In this document: piece by piece, positions 35,725 through 45,900 of the stretch | How the letters are laid out: each line of letters starts with the position of its first letter | Position numbering within the stretch: position 1 is the stretch's first letter | Assembly (NCBI GenBank): GCA_937138475.1 | Contig: CAKZPD010000008.1 | Coordinates: 62,001-126,000, forward strand | Direction of reading: 5' to 3' | DNA length: 64,000 nt | From: an uncultured Sulfitobacter sp. | Lineage (GTDB): Bacteria > Pseudomonadota > Alphaproteobacteria > Rhodobacterales > Rhodobacteraceae | Program-made: the position numbers and the translations under genes | The notes under the pieces: model-generated | Told to the model about the DNA's origin: nothing | Databases searched by the model: none | The model's input: the letters and a program-made list of their open reading frames with translations, nothing else

Positions 35725-36087
35725 TTACGATGTGCTGCGCTTGAACACCGGTTCGGCGCAGTCTTGTGGCGGGGTAGGGGCCGGGGTCGGGGCTGGGGGC
35801 GTATCGGGAATGTCGTGCAGCGCGGCCATTTGCAGTTCAAGCTTGCGCGACATGGCCTCGGCGCGGCCGGTCAGTTCGGTCAAGGATTTGGCCGATGCGG
35901 CGGCAGTGTTTTGCGCGGCTGTCAGCATTTTGCTAAGATCGTCCACCTGGGCGGACAAGACCGCGACGGCCCCACCGACGCCTTTCTCCAGGTCGTTGAA
36001 CCGGTTCAACCGGCGCCCAAGCACCAAGCAATAGATGCCCGCGCCAAGCGCGCCAGCGGCCAAAAGGATGTCCGAGATCAGTTCCAT
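35725..36087 (-). CDS. Small bitopic coiled-coil flagellar-cluster protein
   Basis: A 120-residue protein I do not recognise by name. An N-terminal hydrophobic helix (ISDILLAAGALGAGIYCLVLG) is followed by a helical region with heptads (LEKGVGGAVAVLSAQVDDLSK) and a Pro-rich tail (PPAPTPAPTPP). It lies between fliL and the MotE-like gene on the same strand with 10- and 13-base gaps. The layout suggests a structural membrane anchor of the motor, but there is no direct evidence. Confidence 0.6.
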   Translation of the reverse strand: MELISDILLAAGALGAGIYCLVLGRRLNRFNDLEKGVGGAVAVLSAQVDDLSKMLTAAQNTAAASAKSLTELTGRAEAMSRKLELQMAALHDIPDTPPAPTPAPTPPQDCAEPVFKRSTS

Positions 36088-36097
36088 TCAAACCCCA

Positions 36098-36580
36098 TCA
36101 GTTAAGCACGAATTCCATCACAAGCAGGTCATTCACCCGCTCGGGCCCGGTGACAATCTGCACCCGGCGCAGCATCTGCGCCCGCAGCCGCAACAGCGCC
36201 GCCGGGGCATTCAGATCACTGACCTCAAGCGCGCGAAGATAGCTGTTCAACACGTCAACAACGCGCGGCAATATCAGCTCCACGTCCTCTTTATATTGCA
36301 GCGGAACCTCAAGCTCGGCCCGAAAACGCAAATGCTCGCCCTGCGGATTTTGGCCCAGGCTGATTGTCATCGGCTCAACCGGGACAAAAGCGATATCGGG
36401 CAAATCAGCGGCCTTGGCTTTTGGCGCGGACGCTTGTGATTCGCCCCCCAGAACCAGACCGGACCAGGTGGCATAAAATCCACCACCACCAGCGATCATC
36501 GCCAACAAAACCCCCAGAACCAGGGGCTTTTTCATAGATCCCTTGGCGGCAGGGGCAGATGGTTCTTCGGTGTCCGACAT
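36098..36580 (-). CDS. fliL: Flagellar basal body-associated protein FliL
   Basis: A 160-residue bitopic protein: a short cytosolic tail, a TM helix near residues 20-40 (KPLVLGVLLAMIAGGGGFYAT), and a periplasmic FliL domain (FVPVEPMTISLGQNPQGEHLRFRAELEV) ending in the typical VLN. The start is ATG 36580 with a GGGAA site; an in-frame GTG at 36601 would add seven residues. It is divergent from fliF and first in the block that leads to motA. Confidence 0.9.
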   Translation of the reverse strand: MSDTEEPSAPAAKGSMKKPLVLGVLLAMIAGGGGFYATWSGLVLGGESQASAPKAKAADLPDIAFVPVEPMTISLGQNPQGEHLRFRAELEVPLQYKEDVELILPRVVDVLNSYLRALEVSDLNAPAALLRLRAQMLRRVQIVTGPERVNDLLVMEFVLN

Positions 36581-36702
36581 GTTTTTCCCAATAGCAGTCA
36601 CAAAATGCTTATAGCCTTGATTGCACTAACCGATTGTTAAGCCAGATCGTTCATTGCTGTTGCCACAAGACGGGGCAGAACGCCCGGTGGTCGGAGAACA
36701 CA

Positions 36703-38304
36703 GTGCAACAGCTTTTGATGGCATGGACAGGATTGGACCTGCGGCGGCAGATCGCGGTGATTGGTGCGACGATTGTTATGTTCGTTGCGATTCTTGCGAT
36801 GACCCGGATGGCGTCTGCACCGACGATGACGCTGCTTTATTCCGGGCTGGAAAGCGGCGCGGCCGGGGATGTCGTGCGCTCGCTTGAGCAACGCGGCGCG
36901 GTTTTTGAGGTGCGCGGCGGGGCGATTTTCGTCGATGCGCGCCAGCGCGATGAACTGCGGATGACCTTAGCAAGCGAGGGCCTGCCGGCCAATTCGACCC
37001 AAGGGTACGAGCTGCTTGATTCGCTGACCGGTTTTGGCACAACTTCGCAGATGTTCGATGCCGCCTATTGGCGTGCCAAAGAAGGAGAGCTGGCGCGGAC
37101 CATCGTCTCGGGGGCGGGTATCGCAATGGCCCGCGTTCATATCGCCAGCACCGGCGGCAACCCGTTTCAGCGCGGGGTGACCCCCAAAGCATCGGTCTCT
37201 GTGACGCCCACCAGCGGGAATATAAGCGCAGCGCAGGCCAAGGCGGTGCGCTATCTGGTGGCCTCGGCGGTGGCCGGGCTGGCCGCCGAAGATGTGAGCG
37301 TGATTGACGCCAACGGAACCCTGATCGGCCCTGGGGATGAGGCGATCCCAACCGTCGGCGGTGATGACAAGGCCGAGATATTGAAAGACCGGGTGGAACG
37401 TTTGCTTGAGGCGCGGGTCGGCCCCGGCAACGCGGTGGTCGAGGTCAGCGTTGACACCATCACCGAAAGCGAAGCCATCCGCGAGCGCACCTTTGACCCC
37501 GAAGGCCGGGTTGCGATCAGCACCGACACCGAAGAGCGTAGCAATACCGCAAGCGAAGCGGGTGGCGGCGCGGTGACGGTGGCGTCGAACTTGCCGGACC
37601 CAGGCGCGGCAGGCGGCGACAATTCCTCGTCACAAAACAGCGAAACCCGCGAGCGGGTGAACTACGAAGTTTCAGAGGTGGAGCGTGAAATCCTGCGCGC
37701 GCCGGGGGCGATCAAACGGCTGACGGTGGCGGTCTTGGTCAATGATGCCACCGTGACCGATGCCTCGGGCGAAACACGTCTGGTGCCGCGCGCACCAGAC
37801 GAGCTGGACGCGCTGCGCGATCTGACGGCCTCGGCGGTGGGGTTTGATGAACGCCGCGGCGATCAGATCACCATCAAATCCATGAGCCTGCAAAGCATCG
37901 CCCCGGCCGGAACGGCGGCGCGGGCGTCGCTGCTGGATCGGCTTTATTTCGATGTTATGTCGCTGATTCAGATGGCGGTTCTGGCTGTGGTCACGTTGAT
38001 CTTGGGGCTGTTTATCGTGCGCCCCTTGTTGATGCGGCCCCCTCCGGCGTTGCCCCCGGCGCCGCCCGCCACACCCGACATCCCAGCGCTAAGCGGAGAG
38101 CTGGATACCAACGATGCTGACGTCCCGGATTTGCCGATGATTTCGGCCTTTGATACCGACCTGGAAGAGCTGCCAAGCCTGCCGATGCTGGGCGGTGCCA
38201 GCGACGATCCTGTGGACCGCTTGCGCAGTATGATCGGCGACCGCCAGGAAGAAACCGTTGAAATATTACGCACATGGCTTGAAGACAAAGAGGAGCGCGC
38301 CTGA
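36703..38304 (+). CDS. fliF: Flagellar MS-ring protein FliF
   Basis: The MS-ring subunit, 533 residues, starting at GTG 36703 with GGAGA 7 bases upstream (an ATG at 36718 is an alternative). A TM helix lies near residues 20-38, then ring-building domains (TLLYSGLESGAAGDVVRSLEQ, LARTIVSGAGIAMARVHIA, RVNYEVSEVEREILRAPGAI). A second TM lies near 430 (MAVLAVVTLILGLFIVRPLL), with a cytosolic tail ending in VEILRTWLED, the FliG-binding end. fliG itself is not adjacent. Confidence 0.94.
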   Translation: MQQLLMAWTGLDLRRQIAVIGATIVMFVAILAMTRMASAPTMTLLYSGLESGAAGDVVRSLEQRGAVFEVRGGAIFVDARQRDELRMTLASEGLPANSTQGYELLDSLTGFGTTSQMFDAAYWRAKEGELARTIVSGAGIAMARVHIASTGGNPFQRGVTPKASVSVTPTSGNISAAQAKAVRYLVASAVAGLAAEDVSVIDANGTLIGPGDEAIPTVGGDDKAEILKDRVERLLEARVGPGNAVVEVSVDTITESEAIRERTFDPEGRVAISTDTEERSNTASEAGGGAVTVASNLPDPGAAGGDNSSSQNSETRERVNYEVSEVEREILRAPGAIKRLTVAVLVNDATVTDASGETRLVPRAPDELDALRDLTASAVGFDERRGDQITIKSMSLQSIAPAGTAARASLLDRLYFDVMSLIQMAVLAVVTLILGLFIVRPLLMRPPPALPPAPPATPDIPALSGELDTNDADVPDLPMISAFDTDLEELPSLPMLGGASDDPVDRLRSMIGDRQEETVEILRTWLEDKEERA

Positions 38305-38894
38305 TGAAGGTCTCTCCTATGTATCAAGATTTCGGAACGCTGACGCCGGCCGCACCAGCGTCGGCGGCGCCGCCACCGGACGAGCAATCTCTGAAATCCT
38401 TTGAGGATGGCTATCAGGCGGGGTGGGACGATGCGATCAAAGCCCAGGCAGATTCGCACACCGCGATCAGCGCTGAGTTCGCCCAGTCCCTGCAAGAGAT
38501 GTCCTTTACCTATCACGAGGCGCTGTTCAAGCTGACCCGTGCGATGCAGCCGTTTATGACGCAGCTGCTGGATCGGCTGTTGCCCAGCATCGCCAAGGGC
38601 GCGCTGGCCGCCCATGTGTCAGAACAACTGGCGGAACTGGTGCAGGGCCAGATCGACCAACCGATCGAAATCGTGACATCGCCGGGCAACCAACGCGCGC
38701 TTGAGGCGCTGATCCCGGATGGCGATCCCGGCCCATTTGCGCTGATTTTCGACCCGGCATTGGGCACGGGTCAGGCCTTTGTGCGGATCGGTAATGCCGA
38801 ACGCAGCATTGATCTGGACGGGGTCATTGAAGGCATCGAAACGGCAATGGCCGCCTATTTCTTTGAGATGGAGCAAGAGCACAAACATGGATGA
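38304..38894 (+). CDS. fliH: Flagellar export ATPase regulator FliH-like
   Basis: A 196-residue cytosolic protein. The FEDGYQAGWDDA motif near residue 32 is typical of FliH, followed by a helical stretch and a C-terminal domain with VTSPGNQRALEAL and an ending rich in Glu and His. FliH regulates FliI and links it to the C ring. Its start overlaps the fliF stop (TGATG) and its end overlaps fliN by 8 bases. Confidence 0.78.
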   Translation: MKVSPMYQDFGTLTPAAPASAAPPPDEQSLKSFEDGYQAGWDDAIKAQADSHTAISAEFAQSLQEMSFTYHEALFKLTRAMQPFMTQLLDRLLPSIAKGALAAHVSEQLAELVQGQIDQPIEIVTSPGNQRALEALIPDGDPGPFALIFDPALGTGQAFVRIGNAERSIDLDGVIEGIETAMAAYFFEMEQEHKHG

Positions 38895-39174
38895 TCCAAC
38901 CAGCAAGACCACCGATGCGCAGGGCAACCCGTTTACCTCGGTTCCGGTCGAAATTTCAGTCTGTGTCGGCAAGGCGCGCCCGCTGATCCGTGATCTGGCA
39001 AACATAGGGGAAAACGCGCTGTTGCCATTGGATAAATCCGTATCCGATCCGGTGGATCTTTATGTCGGCGGGCGGTTGATCGCGCGGGGAATGTTGGAAG
39101 AACAAGAAGGCGAGGAAGCAGGCCGCCTTTCGGTGCGCTTGACCGAGATCATGCACCTGCCGTCAGATCTGTGA
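38887..39174 (+). CDS. fliN: Flagellar C-ring protein FliN
   Basis: A 95-residue SpoA-domain protein: VPVEISVCVGKARPLIRDLANIGENALLPLD, with VPVEISVCVG the family start, then VDLYVGGRLIARG. It forms the lower C ring and the dock for FliH. The ATG at 38887 is chosen because the domain begins soon after and an 8-base overlap with fliH couples them. FliM, its usual partner, is not in the window. Confidence 0.92.
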   Translation: MDDPTSKTTDAQGNPFTSVPVEISVCVGKARPLIRDLANIGENALLPLDKSVSDPVDLYVGGRLIARGMLEEQEGEEAGRLSVRLTEIMHLPSDL

Positions 39175-39914
39175 ACGGCCACTGGCGCCTTGGCCTGGCG
39201 CTTGCCGGGATGCTGGCCTTGGTGCCGCTGGCTGCCGGGGCGCAGGATCTGACCATCTCGCTTGGGGATGATGGCTCAATCAGTGCAAGAACGATCCAGC
39301 TTTTCGCGCTGATTACCGTGCTCAGCTTGGCGCCCGGCCTTGCGATCATGGTGACGTGCTTTCCCTTCGTGGTCACAGTGCTGGCCATTTTGCGCCAGGC
39401 AATAGGGTTGCAGCAGTCGCCGCCCAATATGCTGATCGTCAGCCTGGCCCTGTTCTTGACCTATTTCGTGATGGAGCCGGTCTTTACCGAGGCGTGGCAA
39501 AACGGCATTGCCCCCCTGACCCAAGAGCAAATATCGCCGCAAGAATCGTTTGAACGCACCCTCGCGCCGTTTCGCAGCTTTATGGCCGCGCGGCTTGACC
39601 CAGATACGTTCGCCGCCATGGCCGAGCTGAGAGAGGACACAGCACAAACGGCCCCGGCACCCGATGCGCCGCTTTCGCTTTTGGTCCCCAGCTTTTTGTT
39701 ATCGGAAATCGCCCGCGCCTTTCAGATCGGTTTCCTGGTGTTCCTGCCGTTCTTGATCATCGACTTGGTTGTGGCCGCCGTGCTGATGTCGATGGGGATG
39801 ATGATGGTCCCACCTGCGATCGTCTCCCTCCCGTTCAAACTGGCATTTTTCGTGATCGCCGACGGGTGGAGCCTGATCGCATCAAGTCTGGTGCGCAGCT
39901 ATGGCGCGCCCTAG
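39171..39914 (+). CDS. fliP: Flagellar export gate protein FliP
   Basis: A 247-residue gate protein starting at GTG 39171 (GTGA overlap with the fliN stop). A cleaved signal (near AGA-QDL), then TIQLFALITVLSLAPGLAIMVTCFPFVVTVLAILRQAIG and SPPNMLIVSLALFLTYFVM-type segments, and SFLLSEIARAFQIGF with LVVAAVLMSMGMMM at the C terminus are diagnostic. It is the last gene of the flagellar cluster. Confidence 0.94.
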   Translation: MNGHWRLGLALAGMLALVPLAAGAQDLTISLGDDGSISARTIQLFALITVLSLAPGLAIMVTCFPFVVTVLAILRQAIGLQQSPPNMLIVSLALFLTYFVMEPVFTEAWQNGIAPLTQEQISPQESFERTLAPFRSFMAARLDPDTFAAMAELREDTAQTAPAPDAPLSLLVPSFLLSEIARAFQIGFLVFLPFLIIDLVVAAVLMSMGMMMVPPAIVSLPFKLAFFVIADGWSLIASSLVRSYGAP

Positions 39915-39961
39915 CCCGGCAAGGCCCAAGCGCGCCAACCCAACCTGATGCCCGCAATCCC

Positions 39962-42900
39962 TTATTGCGCAGGTGACAGGCTGGGCCCTGCGCAGTCGCT
40001 GGCGCCGCCGCCATCAGCGCAATCGCCGATTTGAATCGCAAGACCGCCCGCTGAGGCGGAAGCCCCCGCGCCCAAGGCGGCGGCGCCTGACCCGGTTGGG
40101 GTGCCTGTCGCGATGGTATCATTTCTGAACCGGAACGCCGCCGGGTCGCGGCGGGGCGCAGCAAAGGATGCCCGTGCCGCGCCAATTGTTGCGGCCGCCG
40201 CCGAAGCGGCTGATTTGACTGCCCGCGAGGCCGGATCGCCGGTGATCCGGCTTGCGGCCGCCGTTACGGTCACGTCACCGTTGATTGCGTTGCCAGGTTG
40301 AACAAGCGTCACAGCCCCCGCCGCTGTAAAGCTGTTTGGCCCGTTCGTTACCGTCAATGCCCCTGCGGTTTGTTCGATTTTGCCGTTTATCGCCCGCAGG
40401 GTGATTGCTGCGGCATTGATTGCGTCGCCCAAATACAGATCGTGGTCGGCTGTGGCGCTCAGGGTGCCGGTCGCTGAAATCTGGCCCAGTCTGAGGCTAT
40501 TGTCGGCAACAAGTGTTGCGTCATTGGCACCGGCGCTAAGGGTGCCGCCGAAAAGGTTGGCGGTGTTGCCAAGGTTGATATCGCCGGTCCCGGCAGACAG
40601 CGATGTATTGCCGGTAACGCGGGCCGCGCCAGTTTGACGGATGGCGCCATTGCCGCTGGTCGCGCTGAGATCGCCGCCAACAGTGGTTGTGCCCAAATTA
40701 AGCGTGCCGGCCGTTTGCAGCGACATATCGCCCGAGGTGACAACGGTGCCCAGTTCAAGCGTATTCAGGTCGCGCAGGTTGCCCGTTGCTGCGTTCAGAG
40801 AAACCGCGCCGGTGAAATCGTTGGCCGACTGGTTCAGCACGACAGTGCGCCCCGTCGCCGTGAGGGACGATGCCCCCGCGACGGTCAAGGTCGCGCTTTG
40901 GCCGATGTCGCCGGTGCTGGTTGTGTCAAGATCGCCGCGCACCACTGTGCTGCCGAATGTGGTGTTGCTGGCGGCGCCGGTGGTAAGCGTTGTCAAATCC
41001 TGGCTGGCGCCACTGACCGTAAGCTGATCGGCCGCAGACAGCGTGCTGTTGCCAGCAACGCCAAGCGTTGCCGCCAATATCCCCCCTGAGCTCAGCGTCG
41101 CTGTGCCACTGGCGGTAACATTTACAGTCAAATCATCGGTATCTGTCACGGCGATATTCTGCCCGGTGGTGGTCACCGTGGATTGAAAATCGTTGCCGGC
41201 GCCGGTGAGGGTGATGCCATAGTCGGTTGCGGGGGTTTGGCCGTTGCTCGCGATCAGGGTCGCGGCGCCGGTCGCCGCAATGGCCGTGCCCACAGCCTGG
41301 GACAGCACGCCATCCCGGCTGTTCAGCACTGTCGTGCCGGTGGTGCTTAGATTGCCAATCACCAGACCGCCGCTGGTATTGGTGACTGTCGTGTTCCCGG
41401 TAATCGCCGTGGTGCCAGCGCTGCCTTGGACAAAGCCCTGGGCAATTGTCAGATCGCCGGATACGGACGCCGCGCCGCCTGTCTGGTTAAAGTGATCGCT
41501 TGTCATGGCGCCGGCGCTAGAAAATGTGCCCCCGGTTTGGGCATAGCGGCTGATTTGCGTCCCGCCCGTCGTGGCAAGGGTGCCCCCATCGACGGTCAAG
41601 TTGCCCAAGGTAATGCCGCCGGTTCCGACGTTTAGTGTGCCATTTGTTTGGATCAGGTTGCCAGCGCTGCCCAGGGTATCAATGCTGACGGCTTGGCTGG
41701 CGTCCGCTGGGGCAATGGCCCCCGCGGTGTCAAAGCTGACCGTGGTGCCGGACGGGATTACCACCTGTGCCACATTGGCCAGATCAGGAACCGCGCCCCC
41801 ACCCCAATTGGCAGGATCGAACCAATTGCCGGTTGCCCCGCCAAGCCAGGTGACCGACGCAAGGCGGGTGATATCCGCCGCAGTCGTCGCAGTAGATCCC
41901 ACCGCATAGTTGCTGGCATCAGTGCCGCTTAGGCTGATGCTGCTAATGTTCACGGTTTTGCCCGTTCCGACGTTCTTGTCAGCAAATTCAGCCGTTTGCG
42001 TTATGCTAAAGCTGTCACCCGAAAGGCGGTCATCACTGGCGCTGACGGTGGCGCTTGCGCTGCCGTCATAGGTCTTGTTCATTGCTGAATACGTCGTCAC
42101 CAAGGTCCGTTGGGTGATTTGGCCATCGTTCCCTGAAATGCTTGTTCCGCCGGTCAGGTGATAGTTCCCGGCGTCATCGCCCGACAGCGCAAGGCTGAAA
42201 ACCGAATAAAGCAAACCGGTGCCGGCATTCTTGCTGTTGAAATTGCCCAGTCCGCCGACCGTCAGGGTGTCGTTCGTTTCTTTCCCCGACAGGCTGAGCG
42301 ATACGTTGGTGGCCGTCGTGGTGCCGTCATAGACCTTTTGCACATTCGATGCGGTTGCGGTGACGCCTTTGGTATTGACCTGATGCGCGCCGATAACGGT
42401 GACCGTGTTGCTAAAGTTGGCGCTGTTTTCGGTTACGACGCCGCTGGTTCCCAGCTGATATGACCCGGCAACAAGGTTGCCCGCGCCAGAAGTCGCTGCC
42501 GCCAGGGGGGCAATCGTGAAGGCGGCCGTGGCGCCAGAGCCGTCTGCAACATCGACCTTGTTGCTGCTGTTGATGGATACGCTGGAACCGGCAATGCTGC
42601 TGTCGTCCAGCCGCACGACATTGGTGCCGTCGGAGTATTCGACGCTGCTGATGGCGTATTGCGTGGCCGTGCCATAGGTGCTGGTGGCGTTGGACATCCG
42701 CACCAAAAGCTGATCCGAGGGCACGATGGTAAAGTCACCTGGCACAAAGGTGATGGCATAGTTGCTTGAGGTCAGGCCCGACGGCACCAGAACATCGCGA
42801 TACACATCGGCTGTGTTGGTGCCGGCGTTGCTGCGCGCAATTGACAGGGCGCCGCCCAATGCGGTGCTGTCCTCTGCGTTGACGAAACCCGCATAGCTGA

Positions 42901-45900
42901 CGCCGTTAAAGCCGCTGGTGTCCGACTGCGTGACAAACTTGGCATCATCATTTGCCGTCACCCCCAGACTTGCCGGTGTGATCGACGCGGTCTTGCTGGC
43001 GCTTGTTGTGGCCAAGGCATAGTCGCTGATGGCGGCACCGCTGCTGCTGGTCAGGCCGTCGATGGCAAGCCCGGCGATGCTCAGGCTGGTCGCGCCAGTG
43101 ACGTTTGGGCTGTTGAAGGCCGCCGAGGTTGCCGAAAGGGTGACGGCATCGTCGCCGACCAGACCGGATATCGCATAGCTGGGGCTAAAGCCCGTCGGGG
43201 CGGTGGTATTGCCGTCATAGGTTTTGGTGATCGACGTATTGCTCAACGATGGCGTCAGCTGTGCGGCGGTGATGGTGACGGTGTTCTGCCCGGATGTTGC
43301 TTGGGTCAAATCCGGTAACTGATAATTGGACGCCGCACCGGTGCCATCGGTCAAGGTCAAGGCGGTGACATATTTGTTCGCGGTGTCCACATGCGCATCG
43401 CTGGCCACTGCGCCGCCATAGCTAAGGGTTTGGCCGCCGATCAACCCCCCGATAAGCACCGCGGATCCGGTTAGATCCGTGGTTCCGTCATAGGCGCGTG
43501 ATGCCGTCAGGGTGACAGTCTTGGGGGTGATATCCGCTGACAATCCGCTGGGCTGGCTGATTGCATAATTCGCCGCGTCAGCACCGCTCAGGCTGTAGGA
43601 TGTCGATACGGCGATGCCGGTGCCTGTGTCAGCCAAAGCAAAGGTCGCGTTTGCGCCAGACAGGCTTAGAACGTCCCCCGAAAGGCCGGTGACGCCGGCG
43701 CCTGTCACGCTGGCGCTTGTGGTGCCGTCGTAGACCTTGTTCACGGCCGTCGCGCCGCTGACCGAAATCGTTTTGGCGGCGACGGCAAGGGTGCCTGTGC
43801 TGATGCCGCTGACGTTATAACCCAGCCCACCTAGGTTCGAGGTGATGGTATAATCTGTGCCACTTGCCGCCAGATTTCCGCTGGTGGCATAGCTTGCGCC
43901 ACTTATGCTAAACCCCGATCCGTCACCGTTCAAGGTGCCGGTGGCCATCACCGAAGGCAGGGCATCGCCATAAGTCATGGCAAGGGTCATATTGGTGACA
44001 TTCGCCGTTGGCTGTTCGCGAAAGATCGCGATGCTTCCGCTGCTGGCCAGGTCGATCCAGCTCCCGGTTGAGAAATCAGTGGTTTCATCGGCGTTATATC
44101 GGAAATTGCCGCTGCCACTGCCAACTTTGGTCGCGACGCCTGTGCTGTTGGCGATATTGCCTGACAAGACAAGGATACGGCCGTTGCTGCCGGTGCTCAC
44201 ATCGGCAGACAACAATACATCGCCGCCGCTGGATGTGCCCGCTGCCTGTCCAGACCCGGCATTCAATGTGATGGCGGCGGTGCCAGTGCTGTCGGTTGCG
44301 ATGTCTTCCGATTGTGTCAGATTGCCCTGAACGGTGCTGATGGCCACATCCCCCGATGCGGTGATCCCGGTGGCGTTGACCGAACCGATGCGCAGCGCCC
44401 CGGCGTTCACAAAAGACAGGCTGCCCAGTTTTTCAGAGCCGCTCCCCCCGGCCAGCGTCACGACCGAGTTCGCGCTGTTGTTCAGGGCAAAACTGCCTGT
44501 GCCATGCAGGCCCAACCCGTCTGCGGTCAACGCCCCGGTTTGGGTGACGGCGCCGCTGGCGTATATGTTGATATCGTCAAGCTGCGCGGGTGATCCGCCG
44601 TCGGTTGCCGCAAGGGCCCCGCCGATGGTTACGGCCCCGCCATAAATGGTGATGGGGCCGTTGATGGTCCAATCTGTTCCGGTCGCGACATTGCTGGTTA
44701 ATCCCGAATTGCCGATGGTCAGGCCGGTCAGACCACTGACATTGTTAACCACAAGCCAAGCGGTTTCGCTGCTTCCGGTAAAGGTGTTGCTGGAAAGGGT
44801 GCCGCTCAGATCAAATTGCGTTCCGACCGAACTTAGGCTGCCGGCCATAAAGTTGCCGTCAAAGCTGTTGCCGCCTGCGGCCAGGGTCAGCGCCCCGGTG
44901 GATGTTATGGTGACTTTCCCGCTGCCGCTAAAGTTGGCGCCGTTTACCTTGGGTGTGCTCAGGGACAGATCGCCGGTGCCGGTGGTCAGGGCGATGGCTT
45001 CGGTCAGGGTGATGGCGGTGCTGCCGCTCAGGCTTTGGTTCCCATTGGCAGATGCGGTGACAAGATCGCCGCTCAGCTCAAGCGTGGTGCCAGACACGTC
45101 AATTTGGCCCGCGACGGTTGCGTCGGCCAAATCAACGCTGGTGGCGCTGTTGATGCCAAGCGCTGCGATGGGGGTCGTTGCGCCAATCGCGGCTTGCAAG
45201 CTGACAGTGCCTGTGCCGCTGGTCGCGATGGCAAGCGCATGGGCACCGTCGATCGTGCCGGTGGTGTTTGTGGTTATGCTGCCATTGGCGCCGGTGGTCA
45301 GATCTATGTCGGCGGCCAAGGTTATGGCGCTGCCAAAGGTTTGATCGCCGCTGGTGGTGATATCGCCGCCCAAGGTCGCAAGGCCTGTCACCGCCATCGA
45401 TTCGGCGTTGATCGTGCTGCCGGCACCCAGGGTGACCTGGCCGTTCACCGTCAGCGCACCAAGGGCCGTGGTCCCCCCGATTGCGCCGTTGAATTGCACC
45501 TGCCCGGCGCTTTCGCTTGATCCCGTCGCGCCGACGGTAAAGGCGTTCCAGACCTCGTCGCTGAGACTGTTCCAGGTCAGCTCTGAAAATGCTTTGTTGA
45601 ATCGAATGGTGCCGTGAGGTTCGCTATGGTTATTGTCGCTGCTGGAATTCACTCCGCCGTCATTCAACTGATACACCCCGTTCACCACGGCCTTGGTCAT
45701 GGTGCCCCCGCCATAAAATCCGGCGCTAGCGCCGTTAAGGCCGCTATAGGAAACAATGTCGAAATCCTGATCGAACCCATAGCCATTGCCATTCATGCTG
45801 ACGATGGAAAACGCTAGATTTTCAACCGGTTTGCTAAAGGTTAGGGTTTGTGAGCCGGCAAATTGCAACTGTATGATGTCAGTCGTAGCTGGGCCATTCG

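Noticed and set aside
44646..45344. 232-codon open frame on the plus strand inside tpsA
   Set aside because: Antisense of a repetitive Thr/Gly/Ser/Ala-rich protein gives Val/Pro/Leu-rich frames; the TpsA frame is continuous and clearly real.
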